Part shown: positions 16,887 to 24,526 of the stretch, piece after piece
How the letters are laid out: every line of letters starts with the position of its first letter
Numbering within the stretch: the first letter of the stretch is position 1
From: Micromonospora lupini str. Lupac 08
GTDB taxonomy: Bacteria; Actinomycetota; Actinomycetes; Mycobacteriales; Micromonosporaceae
Length of the DNA: 33,484 nucleotides
Direction: 5' to 3'
Assembly: GCF_000297395.2 (NCBI RefSeq)
Contig: NZ_HF570108.1
Location: 576,259 to 609,742, forward strand
Translations under genes and position numbers: made by a program
The notes under the pieces: model-generated
Told to the model about the DNA's origin: nothing
Databases searched by the model: none
The model's input: only the letters and a program-made list of their open reading frames with translations

Positions 16887-17734
16887 CGGCGGTCGCTGCG
16901 GGCTCGGCGGCGACCTGGGCCCACGAGGGTAACCACCCGGCGGACGGGCCTGGCTGGTTGCCGCTGCTCCCGGTCGCCGTGCTGGCCGTCGGCTACCTGC
17001 TGGCCGCCGTCCGCGACACGCGCGGCTGGGACCATCGGCGTACCGTCGCCTGGCTCGCCGGATGCGCGGTGCTGGCGGTCGCGCTCGGGCCGCCGGCCCC
17101 GCTCTCGGACGACCCGCGCGGGCACATGGCGCAGCACCTGCTGCTCGGCATGCTGGCACCCCTCGGGCTGGTCCTCGGTGCCCCGGTGACGCTGCTGCTG
17201 CACGTCGCGCCCCCGCCGACGCGTCGGCGGGTGGGCCGCCTGCTGCGCGCCCGCGGACTGCACCTGATCGCCCACCCGGTCACCGCCGCGTTGCTGAGCA
17301 CCGGTGGGTTGGCGCTGGTGCTGCTCACTCCGCTGTACGCGGCGGCGGAACGCCAGCCGGCCCTGCACCACGCCGTGCACCTGCACTACCTGGCCGCGGG
17401 CTACCTGTTCGCCTGGTCGCTGGCGGGGCCGGACCCGGCGCCCCGCCGTCCCGGGCTGGCCGTGCGGGTCGGCGCGCTGCTCGGCGCGTCGGCGGGCCAC
17501 GCCGCGCTCGCCAAGTACCTCTACGCGCGGGCCGGCACCCTGCCCCCGGGGCTTACCGATCCGGAGGCGGCGGCGTTCCGCTCGGCGGCTCAACTCATGT
17601 ACTACGGCGGCGACGTGGCGGAGCTGCTGCTGGCGGTGACCCTCTTCGCGACCTGGTACCACCGCGGGCGGTCACCCCGCGCTGTCAGCAGGCTCGCGTC
17701 ACGACGGGGCGCCGTCGTGACGCGAACCTCGTGA
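16883..17734 (+). CDS. CtaG-type cytochrome c oxidase assembly protein
   Basis: The 283-residue protein has about seven membrane helices. The conserved caa3_CtaG segments include SDDPRGHMAQHLLLGMLAPL, QPALHHAVHLHYLAAGYLFAW and LMYYGGDVAELLLAVTLF. The His residues in these helices are typical of the family, which is needed for copper-centre assembly of caa3-type oxidases and, in some bacteria, for copper handling. It starts at GTG 16883 overlapping the DUF2243 stop. Its last codons are read through a perfect palindrome (17694-17725). The stop abuts the stop of the next, opposite gene with no gap. Confidence 0.93.
   Translation: MTAVAAGSAATWAHEGNHPADGPGWLPLLPVAVLAVGYLLAAVRDTRGWDHRRTVAWLAGCAVLAVALGPPAPLSDDPRGHMAQHLLLGMLAPLGLVLGAPVTLLLHVAPPPTRRRVGRLLRARGLHLIAHPVTAALLSTGGLALVLLTPLYAAAERQPALHHAVHLHYLAAGYLFAWSLAGPDPAPRRPGLAVRVGALLGASAGHAALAKYLYARAGTLPPGLTDPEAAAFRSAAQLMYYGGDVAELLLAVTLFATWYHRGRSPRAVSRLASRRGAVVTRTS
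17694..17725. terminator. Perfect hairpin inside the last codons of ctaG, serving both converging genes
   Basis: The arms tcgcgtcacgacgg (17694-17707) and ccgtcgtgacgcga (17712-17725) are exact complements around a 4-base loop. The palindrome ends three codons before the ctaG stop. For the opposite gene it lies immediately after the stop. It probably terminates both transcripts, so the end of CtaG (RLASRRGAVVTRTS) is encoded by terminator sequence. Confidence 0.7.
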
Positions 17735-18013
17735 TCAGCTCTGCGCGGGCGGGGCGGCCAGGGCGGCGGAGAGCCGCCGGAAGAACGCGCGGATGTCGTC
17801 CTCGCTGTGGTGCGTCTCCGCCTGGTCGTTGAGGGGGCCCGAGTAGAGCAGCGCCTGGTCCAGCGCCTCCCGCGTCTCGGCCCGGCCACCCGGGTAGAGC
17901 CCGCCGGCCACCCCGTCGGCGACCCGGGTCACCACCGAATCGTCGAGCGTCCTGTCGAACTGGACCCCGTAGAGGATCCCGTTGACGTGGCCCTTCCAAT
18001 TGTCCGTACCCAT
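17735..18013 (-). CDS. Small protein following an ESX-type effector; candidate immunity or partner protein
   Basis: This 92-residue protein was not recognised. It is soluble and mixed alpha/beta-like, with a Gly/Asp-rich start (GTDNWKGHVNGILYGVQFD), a central helix (AETREALDQALL) and a C-terminal amphipathic helix (EDDIRAFFRRLSAALAAP). It lies 15 bases after a gene whose product has a CpnT-like N-terminus and an effector-like C-terminus, the position where immunity genes are found in polymorphic toxin cassettes. No sequence feature proves immunity. ATG 18013 is preferred, with ggggag about 10 bases upstream. A TTG at 18022 would add three residues. Confidence 0.65.
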   Translation of the reverse strand: MGTDNWKGHVNGILYGVQFDRTLDDSVVTRVADGVAGGLYPGGRAETREALDQALLYSGPLNDQAETHHSEDDIRAFFRRLSAALAAPPAQS

Positions 18014-18028
18014 GCTCGTCAAACTCCC

Positions 18029-19105
18029 CTAGAAGATCCGGCCGCCATCCCAGCCCAGAATCGGAACCCCGTTGACGCCGTTGCGTCTGAACTCGGCGTC
18101 GAGATTGGCCATGTGGCTCGGGTCGGGCTGGTAATGACCGCTGCGCGCCGTGGCGTACTGGACCCTACCGTCCTTGACGACCAGCTCGCCGGCCGCGGCG
18201 ACCGGGTTTCCGTTGCCCAGAGTGGAGTGGTGAAAGTCGCCGACCTTCTGGTAGTTGGACGCGTAGAGGTTGCCGTTGCGGTCCATCACGAAGATCGCCT
18301 GATCGTTTCCGCTGAACACGGTCTGCGCGCTCGACGAGTCGAACGGCTCGCCGTTGCGCGCGCTGCGCAGCACGCCGTCGCTGTCGAAGAAGACCCGGTG
18401 CTGTTCCAGCTCCTCGGGACTGAGCCGGCGCACGGCCGTCGGGAAGTGTCCTCCGGGCAGATGCTCGTTGCGGTACTTGTCGAGCATCGCCTTGACGTTG
18501 GAGTAGCGCGGGGTGGTGTGCGGGCCGGGCACGCGGGGCCCCTTCGGGCCGCCCTTCGCTCCCTTGCGGGTGAAACGGCGCAGCAGCGTCTTCGCCCGCT
18601 TCAACAACTTCGGAATGATCTCCTTGACGACCTTCTCGATGACCTCCTTGATGACCCGCTGGATCGCCATCCGGGCCAGGCCGATCGAGACGGGGATCTG
18701 GGCCAGCGAGGCGCCGAAGCTGGGTGCCGCCGCCGCCAACGCGATCGCCACCTGAATCACCAGGATCGTCAACTGGACGATCACGATGATCTTCTGCGTC
18801 AGGGTGATGATGGCCATCACCAGCAGGGCCATGGCGATCAGCTCGGCGGCCTGCGCGCCGTCCTCCATGCGGCGCGGCGCACCCTCCTCGTCCTGCCACG
18901 CCTGCTCGAACGCCCGGATGTCGTCGCCGCGGTTGCTCATGCCGACCTGCGCCGCGCCCGACTGCGCCTCCCCGACCGACGTCCGCAGCCGGCCGGCGAA
19001 CGCGAACCACATCTGGGACGCCTCGAACAGCAACTCCTCGTCGGCGGTCGGCCAGGTGAAACCGACCCAGCCCAGCGCCTCGGCGAGCTCAGGAGGAAGC
19101 TGCAT
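18029..19105 (-). CDS. ESX-type effector candidate: CpnT-like N-terminal domain, hydrophobic helices, C-terminal SGHY-motif domain
   Basis: The 358-residue protein has three parts. Residues 1-90 (MQLPPELAEALGWVGFTWPT, then ASQMWFAFAGRLR) match the WXG100-like N-terminal domain of CpnT-type secreted toxins. Residues 90-180 are hydrophobic then strongly basic amphipathic helices (IKEVIEKVVKEIIPKLLKRA), followed by a Gly/Pro/Lys linker. Residues 195-358 form a compact domain with IFVMDRNGNLYAS, FHHST, PVAAAGELVVKDG and SGHYQPDP. A similar FxHSS...AAG...SGHYxP series occurs in some bacterial effectors and plant IQM proteins, but the activity is unknown. ATG 19105 is chosen because the CpnT-like motif begins there. 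The open frame continues upstream only as the shadow of the overlapping small gene, which it overlaps by 17 bases. Confidence 0.82.
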   Translation of the reverse strand: MQLPPELAEALGWVGFTWPTADEELLFEASQMWFAFAGRLRTSVGEAQSGAAQVGMSNRGDDIRAFEQAWQDEEGAPRRMEDGAQAAELIAMALLVMAIITLTQKIIVIVQLTILVIQVAIALAAAAPSFGASLAQIPVSIGLARMAIQRVIKEVIEKVVKEIIPKLLKRAKTLLRRFTRKGAKGGPKGPRVPGPHTTPRYSNVKAMLDKYRNEHLPGGHFPTAVRRLSPEELEQHRVFFDSDGVLRSARNGEPFDSSSAQTVFSGNDQAIFVMDRNGNLYASNYQKVGDFHHSTLGNGNPVAAAGELVVKDGRVQYATARSGHYQPDPSHMANLDAEFRRNGVNGVPILGWDGGRIF

Positions 19106-19430
19106 ACCCACTGGGCAGCTCCATCCTCGTGAAGAGTTCCGCGTTGGCGAGGTCGGTCGCCTCGTGCGCGTCGGCACCGAGGTCGAGGTTCTCGGCGGCC
19201 TCCAACAACTGGTCGGCCATCGACCGGTACACGTCGAGCGCATGGGTCAGGACCTCGACGTACACGGCCCCGAAGAGCGACCCCGCCTCGTCGGCGCCCC
19301 AGGGGTTACCCGCCCCGTTCACCGTCGACTCGAGCCCGCTTACCGCCTCGCCGAGCTGCTGGCCTGTCGTCGCGATCGACGCCGCGGCGGAGTGCAGGGC
19401 GTCGACGTCCACCTCAATCCCGTCGGACAT
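19089..19430 (-). CDS. WXG100/EspC-like small secreted-helper protein
   Basis: The 113-residue protein is helical with a central WG turn (NPWGADEAG) between two long helices (ALHSAAASIATTGQQLGEAV and THALDVYRSMADQLLEAAEN), the helix-turn-helix hairpin of the WXG100/EspC-like families. Such proteins travel through ESX systems, often as the partner of a larger WXG-domain toxin. It lies 3 bases after the YbaB-like gene and overlaps the effector gene by 17 bases, consistent with coordinated production. The C-terminus (ELFTRMELPSGYAASS) is short and lacks a clear YxxxD/E export signal. Confidence 0.82.
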   Translation of the reverse strand: MSDGIEVDVDALHSAAASIATTGQQLGEAVSGLESTVNGAGNPWGADEAGSLFGAVYVEVLTHALDVYRSMADQLLEAAENLDLGADAHEATDLANAELFTRMELPSGYAASS

Positions 19431-19433
19431 GGC

Positions 19434-19892
19434 TCAGCGACGATCCATCCGGCGGGTGGCCGCGTCCAGGTCACCGATCATCTGTTGGAAGCCGCGGAAC
19501 GCCTCCTGCGAGACCCGTTCGAGCTGCTCAGTGAGGGCCGTGCTGTCGACCTGGGCGGCGGCCGTCAGGTCGGCCCGGCGGGCGCGCTCGTCGGCCTGCG
19601 CCGCCTGGACCGCCGCCAGGACGTACTCCGCGATCGTGCTCGTGCCGGCCCGGGAAAGGCTCGGGTCGATCACCAGCGTCCGCAGGGCGCCGAAGGCGCC
19701 GACCTCCGCCTCGACGAGACCGTCACCGCCGGTGCCCCGCCCCACCATCTGCTCGGCGTCCGGCACGGGCTGGTCGTGCTGCCCGTCGGCCTCATTCGGC
19801 TGTGCCGTGACGGCACCCGATGCCTGGCTCAGCAGGCGCATCGCCTGTTCGAGCGAGCCGCTCAGGCCGGACGGATCAATCCCGCTCGCCAT
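19434..19892 (-). CDS. YbaB/EbfC-like protein at the head of the ESX-effector cassette
   Basis: The 152-residue protein has the YbaB/EbfC-like core in its second half: VGAFGALRTLVIDPSLSRAG, then TIAEYVLAAVQAAQADERARR. A variable Gln/Asp-rich first half precedes it, and a C-terminal helix follows (EQLERVSQEAFRGFQQMIGDL). Small YbaB-like proteins, such as EspL in mycobacterial ESX-1, are regular companions of ESX effector genes and may act as chaperones or DNA-binding proteins. It starts at ATG 19892 with ggggg 6 bases upstream, is first in the four-gene leftward cassette, and has 88 bases to the unrelated operon upstream. Confidence 0.78.
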   Translation of the reverse strand: MASGIDPSGLSGSLEQAMRLLSQASGAVTAQPNEADGQHDQPVPDAEQMVGRGTGGDGLVEAEVGAFGALRTLVIDPSLSRAGTSTIAEYVLAAVQAAQADERARRADLTAAAQVDSTALTEQLERVSQEAFRGFQQMIGDLDAATRRMDRR

Positions 19893-19980
19893 GCTCGTCC
19901 CCCCACGTCCGCAGTCGACCGTCGGTGGACGACGGTACCAACGCGACACCCGCTCGGGTGTCCCGTGGGTCCGCTGTGGA

Positions 19981-21102
19981 TCACTCCCAGGAGGCGAGGA
20001 TCTCCTCGACCGGCGCGACGTCGCGTTCCGGATCGGGCGCCGGGGCGGGCGGGCCCGCGGGCGTACGGTCGAAGCGGGGCGCCGGGGCCGGCTGGATCTC
20101 GCCGTCCACCTCGACGAACGTCCCCCGGGCCGCGTTGTGCGGGTGCCGGTGCGCCTCGCCCGGGGCGAGCACCGGGGCGACGCAGGCGTCCAGGTCGGCG
20201 AAGACCGCAGTCCACTCGTCCCGGGTCCGCTCGGCGAACCGTTCGGTGAACCGCCTGCGCAGCTCGTCCCAGCCGCTCGGGTCGTACTGGTCCGGCAGGT
20301 GCGCGTCGTCGGCCAGGCCGAGACCGGCCAGCAGTACGGCGTAGAAGGCCGGTTCCAGCGCCCCGACGGCCATGAACCCGCCGTCCGCGGTGGCGTACGT
20401 GTCGTAGAAGGGCGCTCCTCCGTCGAGCAGGTTCCGCCCGCGCGAGGCGGCCCACAGGCCGGTGCCCAGCAGCCCGTGCAGGAACGAGGTGAGCAGCGCC
20501 GATCCGTCCACCATGGCCGCGTCGACGACCTGGCCGAGGCCGGAGCGTTCCCGTTCCAGCAGCGCCGCCAGCACCCCGACGGCGAGCACCAGGCCACCGC
20601 CGGCGAAGTCACCGATCAGGTTCAGCGGCGCGTGTGGGCGGGCGCCGGGTCGACCCAGGGGCTCCAACGCCCCGGCGACAGCGATGTAGTCGATGTCGTG
20701 GCCGGCCCGAGCCGCCAGCGGGCCGTCCTGGCCCCAGCCGGTCATCCGCGCGTACACCAGGCGGGGGTTGTGGGCCCGGCAGACGTCCGGGCCGAAGCCG
20801 AGCCGTTCGGCGACCCCCGGCCGGTACGCTTCGACGAGCACGTCGGCCCGCTCGACCAGGCGCAGCAGGTCGGCCACCCCGTCCGGGGACTTGAGGTCCA
20901 GTGCGGTGACCCGGCGGCTCCGCTGCAACGGCCCGCCGGTCGGAGCGGCCAGCCGCCCGGCGCCCGGGCCGCCCGGCCGGTCGACGCGCACGACGTCCGC
21001 CCCGAGGTCGGCGAGCACCATGCAGCCGAAAGGGGCCGGCGCGAGACTGGCCAGCTCGACGACCCGCACCCCGGCCAGCGGCCCGCCGCGTGTGGCCGTC
21101 AC
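19981..21102 (-). CDS. Alpha-methylacyl-CoA racemase (CaiB/BaiF family III)
   Basis: The 373-residue protein starts at GTG 21102, overlapping the upstream stop (GTGA). It carries all three catalytic positions known for mycobacterial alpha-methylacyl-CoA racemase: His135 and the downstream Asp in AGHDIDY, Asp165 in NLIGDFAGGG, and Glu250 in VGALEPAFY. These align with His126, Asp156 and Glu241 of that enzyme at a constant offset of nine. It interconverts (2R)- and (2S)-methylacyl-CoA so branched fatty acids and sterol side chains can enter beta-oxidation. As the last gene of a beta-oxidation operon, its role fits. A CoA-transferase activity is less likely because those proteins lack this trio. 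The last 60 residues are Pro/Ala-rich. Confidence 0.93.
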   Translation of the reverse strand: MTATRGGPLAGVRVVELASLAPAPFGCMVLADLGADVVRVDRPGGPGAGRLAAPTGGPLQRSRRVTALDLKSPDGVADLLRLVERADVLVEAYRPGVAERLGFGPDVCRAHNPRLVYARMTGWGQDGPLAARAGHDIDYIAVAGALEPLGRPGARPHAPLNLIGDFAGGGLVLAVGVLAALLERERSGLGQVVDAAMVDGSALLTSFLHGLLGTGLWAASRGRNLLDGGAPFYDTYATADGGFMAVGALEPAFYAVLLAGLGLADDAHLPDQYDPSGWDELRRRFTERFAERTRDEWTAVFADLDACVAPVLAPGEAHRHPHNAARGTFVEVDGEIQPAPAPRFDRTPAGPPAPAPDPERDVAPVEEILASWE

Positions 21103-23294
21103 GCGACGCCGGCCGGTTCGGCTGGGCGGGCAGCCGGCTCGGTGCCGGTCGGCGGCTCGGCGGCGGTACGCGCGGCGAGCCGGTCGGCCAGGTCGGCGGG
21201 TGGTGTGAACCGGTCGCCGTACGTCTCGGCCAGCTCGGTGGCGCGGGCCGCGAAGCCGGCCGGGCCGCCCGCGTACTGGCGGACGTAGCGGATCACGCCA
21301 CCCGTCCAGGCGGGGAAGCCGATGCCGAAGATCGAGCCGATGTTGGCGTCGGTCTCGGTGCGCAGCACGCCCTCGTCGAGGCAGCGCAGCGCGTCGAGCG
21401 CCTCGGCGAAGAGCATCCGCTCCTGGAGGTCGGTGAACGGCACCGCCCGACCGGCGTCGGTGACCAGGTCGGAGAGGCCGGTCCACAGCCGGCCCCGGCT
21501 GCCGTCGTCGTAGGAGTAGAAGCCGCGCCCGGCCGCACGCCCCGGCCTGTCGTACGCGTCGACCAGTTCGTCGACGAGCCGGTGCGCGGGCAGCGGGAGG
21601 TACTCCTCGCTGGCCGCCTCGAACTGGCGGCGGATCCGCTGGATCAGGGTGAGGCTCACCTCGTCGGCCAGGGCGAGGGGCCCGGTCGGGTAGCCGGCCT
21701 GCAACGCGGCCTGCTCCACCGATGCGGCCGGTACGCCCTCGGCGACCATGCCGACGGCCTCGTCGATGAATCTGCCGATCACCCGGCTGGTGAAGAAGCC
21801 CCGACCGTCGTTGACGACGATCGGGGTCTTGCCGATCCGTCGGCCCAGGTCGAAGGCGCGCGCCAGGGCCTCGTCACCGGTCCGCTCGCCCACCACGATC
21901 TCCAGCAGCGGCATCCGGTCCACCGGGGAGAAGAAGTGCATGCCGATGAAGTCGGCCGGTCGGTCCACGCCGGTGGCCAGCGCGGTGATCGGCAGGGTGG
22001 AGGTGTTGGAGGCGAGCAGCGCGCCCGGCGCGAGCACCGGCAGCACCTCGGCGAAGACCGCCTTCTTCAGGGCCGGGTCCTCGAAGACCGCCTCGATGAC
22101 GGCGTCGCAGCCGGCGAGCGCGTCCACCTGGTCGGTGGTGGTGATCCGGTCGAGCACCGCGCGGGCGTCGGCCTCCGTGGCGCGGCCCTTGCGGACCCGG
22201 CGGGCCAGCAGTCGTTCGGCGTGCTCCCGGGCCCGCCCGGCGGCCTCCGGCGACACGTCCTTCACCACCACGTCGAGGCCGGCGCTGGCGCAGGCGTACG
22301 CGATACCCGCGCCCATCATGCCCGCGCCGAGAACCGCCACCTTCCGCACCTGTGGAACGTCCACGGCAGGTCGGGCCGCACCACCGTTGACTGCCTTCAG
22401 GTCGAAGAAGAACGCCCCGATCATGTTCTTGGCTACCTGGCCGGTGAGCAGGCCGATCAGGTGCCGGGTCTCCACCGTCAACGCGGTGTCCAGGTCGACC
22501 TGTGCGCCCTCGACGGCGGCGGCCAGGATCGCCTCCGGCGCGGGCAACCGGGCGCCCTTGAGCTGCTTGCGCAGGGTGGCCGGGAAGGCGGGCAGCTGCG
22601 CGGCAAGTGAACGGCTGGCCGGGGTGCCACCGGGCATCCGATAGTCCGGCCGGTCCCACGGCTGCCTAGGCTGCGGGTTCGCCGCGATCCAGGCCCGTGC
22701 GCGATCCAGCAGCTCGGCGGGCGTGGCGACCACCTCGTCCACGATGCCGGCGGCCAGGGCGTCGGCCGGGCGCATCCGCCGACCGGTGAGCAGCACAGTG
22801 GTCAGCGCACCGGCCAGGCCGAGCATCCGTACCGTCCGGGTGACTCCGCCGGCACCGGGCAGCAGGCCCAGGGTCACCTCGGGCAGCCCGAGCCGGCTGC
22901 CCGGCGCGTCGAGCGCGATCCGGTGGTGGCAGGCGAGGGCGATCTCCAGGCCGCCGCCGAGCGCCGAGCCGTTGACGGCCGCGACGACAGGTCTGCCCAG
23001 CGTCTCCAGCCGGCGCAGGTCCCGCTTGATGGTTCCCAGCAGGTCGGCGAGGGCGGGCGCGTCGGCGCGGGTGGCCCGGATCATCTCGGGCAGGTCGCCG
23101 CCGGCGAAGAACGTGGACTTCGCGCTCGTCACGATGACGCCGACGAGGTCGCGCTCGGCCTCCAGCCGGTCCAGCACGGCGCTCATCGACGCGGCGTACG
23201 CCCGGTTCATGGTGTTGGCGGACTGGTCAGGGTCGTCCAGGGTGAGCGTGACGATGCCGTCGTCGCCGCGGTCGTACCGGATGGTGGTGGTCAT
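21099..23294 (-). CDS. Bifunctional enoyl-CoA hydratase / 3-hydroxyacyl-CoA dehydrogenase (FadB/FadJ type)
   Basis: The 731-residue protein joins an N-terminal crotonase domain and a C-terminal dehydrogenase. The crotonase spans about 1-200, with catalytic Glu117 in GGGLEIAL and Glu139 in GLPEVTLGLLPGAGG. The NAD site is GAGMMG at 323-328, and His453 in GMHFFSPV and Glu465 are active-site residues. Two helical 3HCDH C-terminal modules extend to residue 720. It hydrates trans-2-enoyl-CoA and oxidises the L-3-hydroxyacyl-CoA. The next step is thiolase, encoded upstream. The ATG start has a purine-rich gggggaaaag upstream. It overlaps the racemase by 4 bases and lies 17 bases after the thiolase stop. 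Confidence 0.95.
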   Translation of the reverse strand: MTTTIRYDRGDDGIVTLTLDDPDQSANTMNRAYAASMSAVLDRLEAERDLVGVIVTSAKSTFFAGGDLPEMIRATRADAPALADLLGTIKRDLRRLETLGRPVVAAVNGSALGGGLEIALACHHRIALDAPGSRLGLPEVTLGLLPGAGGVTRTVRMLGLAGALTTVLLTGRRMRPADALAAGIVDEVVATPAELLDRARAWIAANPQPRQPWDRPDYRMPGGTPASRSLAAQLPAFPATLRKQLKGARLPAPEAILAAAVEGAQVDLDTALTVETRHLIGLLTGQVAKNMIGAFFFDLKAVNGGAARPAVDVPQVRKVAVLGAGMMGAGIAYACASAGLDVVVKDVSPEAAGRAREHAERLLARRVRKGRATEADARAVLDRITTTDQVDALAGCDAVIEAVFEDPALKKAVFAEVLPVLAPGALLASNTSTLPITALATGVDRPADFIGMHFFSPVDRMPLLEIVVGERTGDEALARAFDLGRRIGKTPIVVNDGRGFFTSRVIGRFIDEAVGMVAEGVPAASVEQAALQAGYPTGPLALADEVSLTLIQRIRRQFEAASEEYLPLPAHRLVDELVDAYDRPGRAAGRGFYSYDDGSRGRLWTGLSDLVTDAGRAVPFTDLQERMLFAEALDALRCLDEGVLRTETDANIGSIFGIGFPAWTGGVIRYVRQYAGGPAGFAARATELAETYGDRFTPPADLADRLAARTAAEPPTGTEPAARPAEPAGVA

Positions 23295-23311
23295 TGGTCT
23301 TTTCCCCCGGG

Positions 23312-24526
23312 TCAGCAGCGCTCGAGAACGGTGGCGACGCCCATGCCGCCGCCGATGCAGAGGGTCACGAGGGCGCGGCGCAGGTCGCGGCGCTCCAACT
23401 CGTCCAACGCCGTGCCGAGCAACATGGCTCCGGTGGCGCCGAGCGGGTGGCCGAGAGCGATCGCGCCGCCGTTGACGTTCACACGGTCCGGGTCGAGGTC
23501 CAGGTCGCGGACGTACTTGAGCACCACAGCGGCGAACGCCTCGTTGATCTCGAACAGGTCGATGTCGTCGAGTGTCAGCCCGGCGACGGCGAGCGCCTTG
23601 TCAGTGGCCGGGATCGGGCCGGTGAGCATCAGCGTCGGGTCGGCGCCGGTGACGGCCGCGCCGACGATCCGGGCGCGCGGGGTGAGGCCGAGATCCTGCC
23701 CGACCTGCTCCGAACCGATCAGCACCAGCGCCGCCCCGTCGACGATGCCCGACGAGTTGCCGGCGTGGTGGACGTGCTCGATGGCCTCCAGCCAGTGGAA
23801 CTTCTGCAAGGCGACCGCGTCGAACCCGGCGGCCTCGCCCATCGTGGCGAACGACGGGGTGAGCCGAGCGAGGGCCTCCCGGGTGGTCTCCGGGCGGGGG
23901 TGCTCGTCGACCGTGAGGATGTCCAGCCCGTTGCCGTCGCGGACCGGCACCACCGAGCGGGCGAAGTGCCCACCGGCAATCGCCTTGGCGGCCCGCTCCT
24001 GGGACCGCAGCGCGTAGCCGTCCACGTCGTCGCGGGTGAAGCCGTCAAGGGTGGCGATCAGATCGGCGCTGACGCCCTGCGGCACGAACGACGTGGCCAG
24101 GGCGGTCTGCGGGTCGGTGGCCCAGGCCGCGCCGTCGGCGCCCATCGGCACCCGGGACATCGACTCCACCCCGCCGGCGAGCAGCAGATGCTCCCAGCCG
24201 GAGCGGATCCGTGCGGCGGCGGAGTTGACCGCCTCCAGCCCGGAGGCGCAGAACCTGTTGAGCTGAACCCCGCTCACCTGGTCGGGCAGCCCGGCCAGCA
24301 GCGCGGCGGCCCGCGCCAGATCACCGCCCTGCTCGCCGATCGGGGTGACGATGCCGAGCAGCAGGTCCTCCAACCGGCCGACGTCCAGGCCGGGGTTGCG
24401 CTCGCGCAGCGCGTCGATCAGGCCGACCACCAGCGAGATCGGCTTGACCCCGTGCAGCGCGCCGGTGTCCCGGCCGCGTCCGCGCGGGGTGCGCACCGCG
24501 TCATAGACGTACGCCTCAGAGGGCAC
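23312..24526 (-). CDS. Acetyl-CoA C-acyltransferase (thiolase), FadA type
   Basis: The 404-residue thiolase has acyl-acceptor Cys93 in [11 protein letters not shown], the NEAFAA motif, His360 in GHPLGATGA and Cys390 in CIGGGMG, so all catalytic residues are present. It cleaves 3-ketoacyl-CoA with CoA, finishing each beta-oxidation cycle, and pairs with the FadB-type protein encoded next. The GTG start at 24526 lies inside the end of the acyl-CoA dehydrogenase gene (11-base overlap), which suggests coupled translation. The gene order within the operon (acyl-CoA dehydrogenase, thiolase, hydratase/dehydrogenase, racemase) follows the reaction order except for the thiolase position. Confidence 0.95.
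   Translation of the reverse strand: MPSEAYVYDAVRTPRGRGRDTGALHGVKPISLVVGLIDALRERNPGLDVGRLEDLLLGIVTPIGEQGGDLARAAALLAGLPDQVSGVQLNRFCASGLEAVNSAAARIRSGWEHLLLAGGVESMSRVPMGADGAAWATDPQTALATSFVPQGVSADLIATLDGFTRDDVDGYALRSQERAAKAIAGGHFARSVVPVRDGNGLDILTVDEHPRPETTREALARLTPSFATMGEAAGFDAVALQKFHWLEAIEHVHHAGNSSGIVDGAALVLIGSEQVGQDLGLTPRARIVGAAVTGADPTLMLTGPIPATDKALAVAGLTLDDIDLFEINEAFAAVVLKYVRDLDLDPDRVNVNGGAIALGHPLGATGAMLLGTALDELERRDLRRALVTLCIGGGMGVATVLERC

Noticed and set aside
19106..19243. Longer start for the ESX-type effector candidate, beginning at 19243
   Set aside because: The extra 46 residues are Arg/Ser/Thr/Pro-rich and lie antiphase to the well-formed WXG100/EspC-like gene. The CpnT-like motif begins at 19105.
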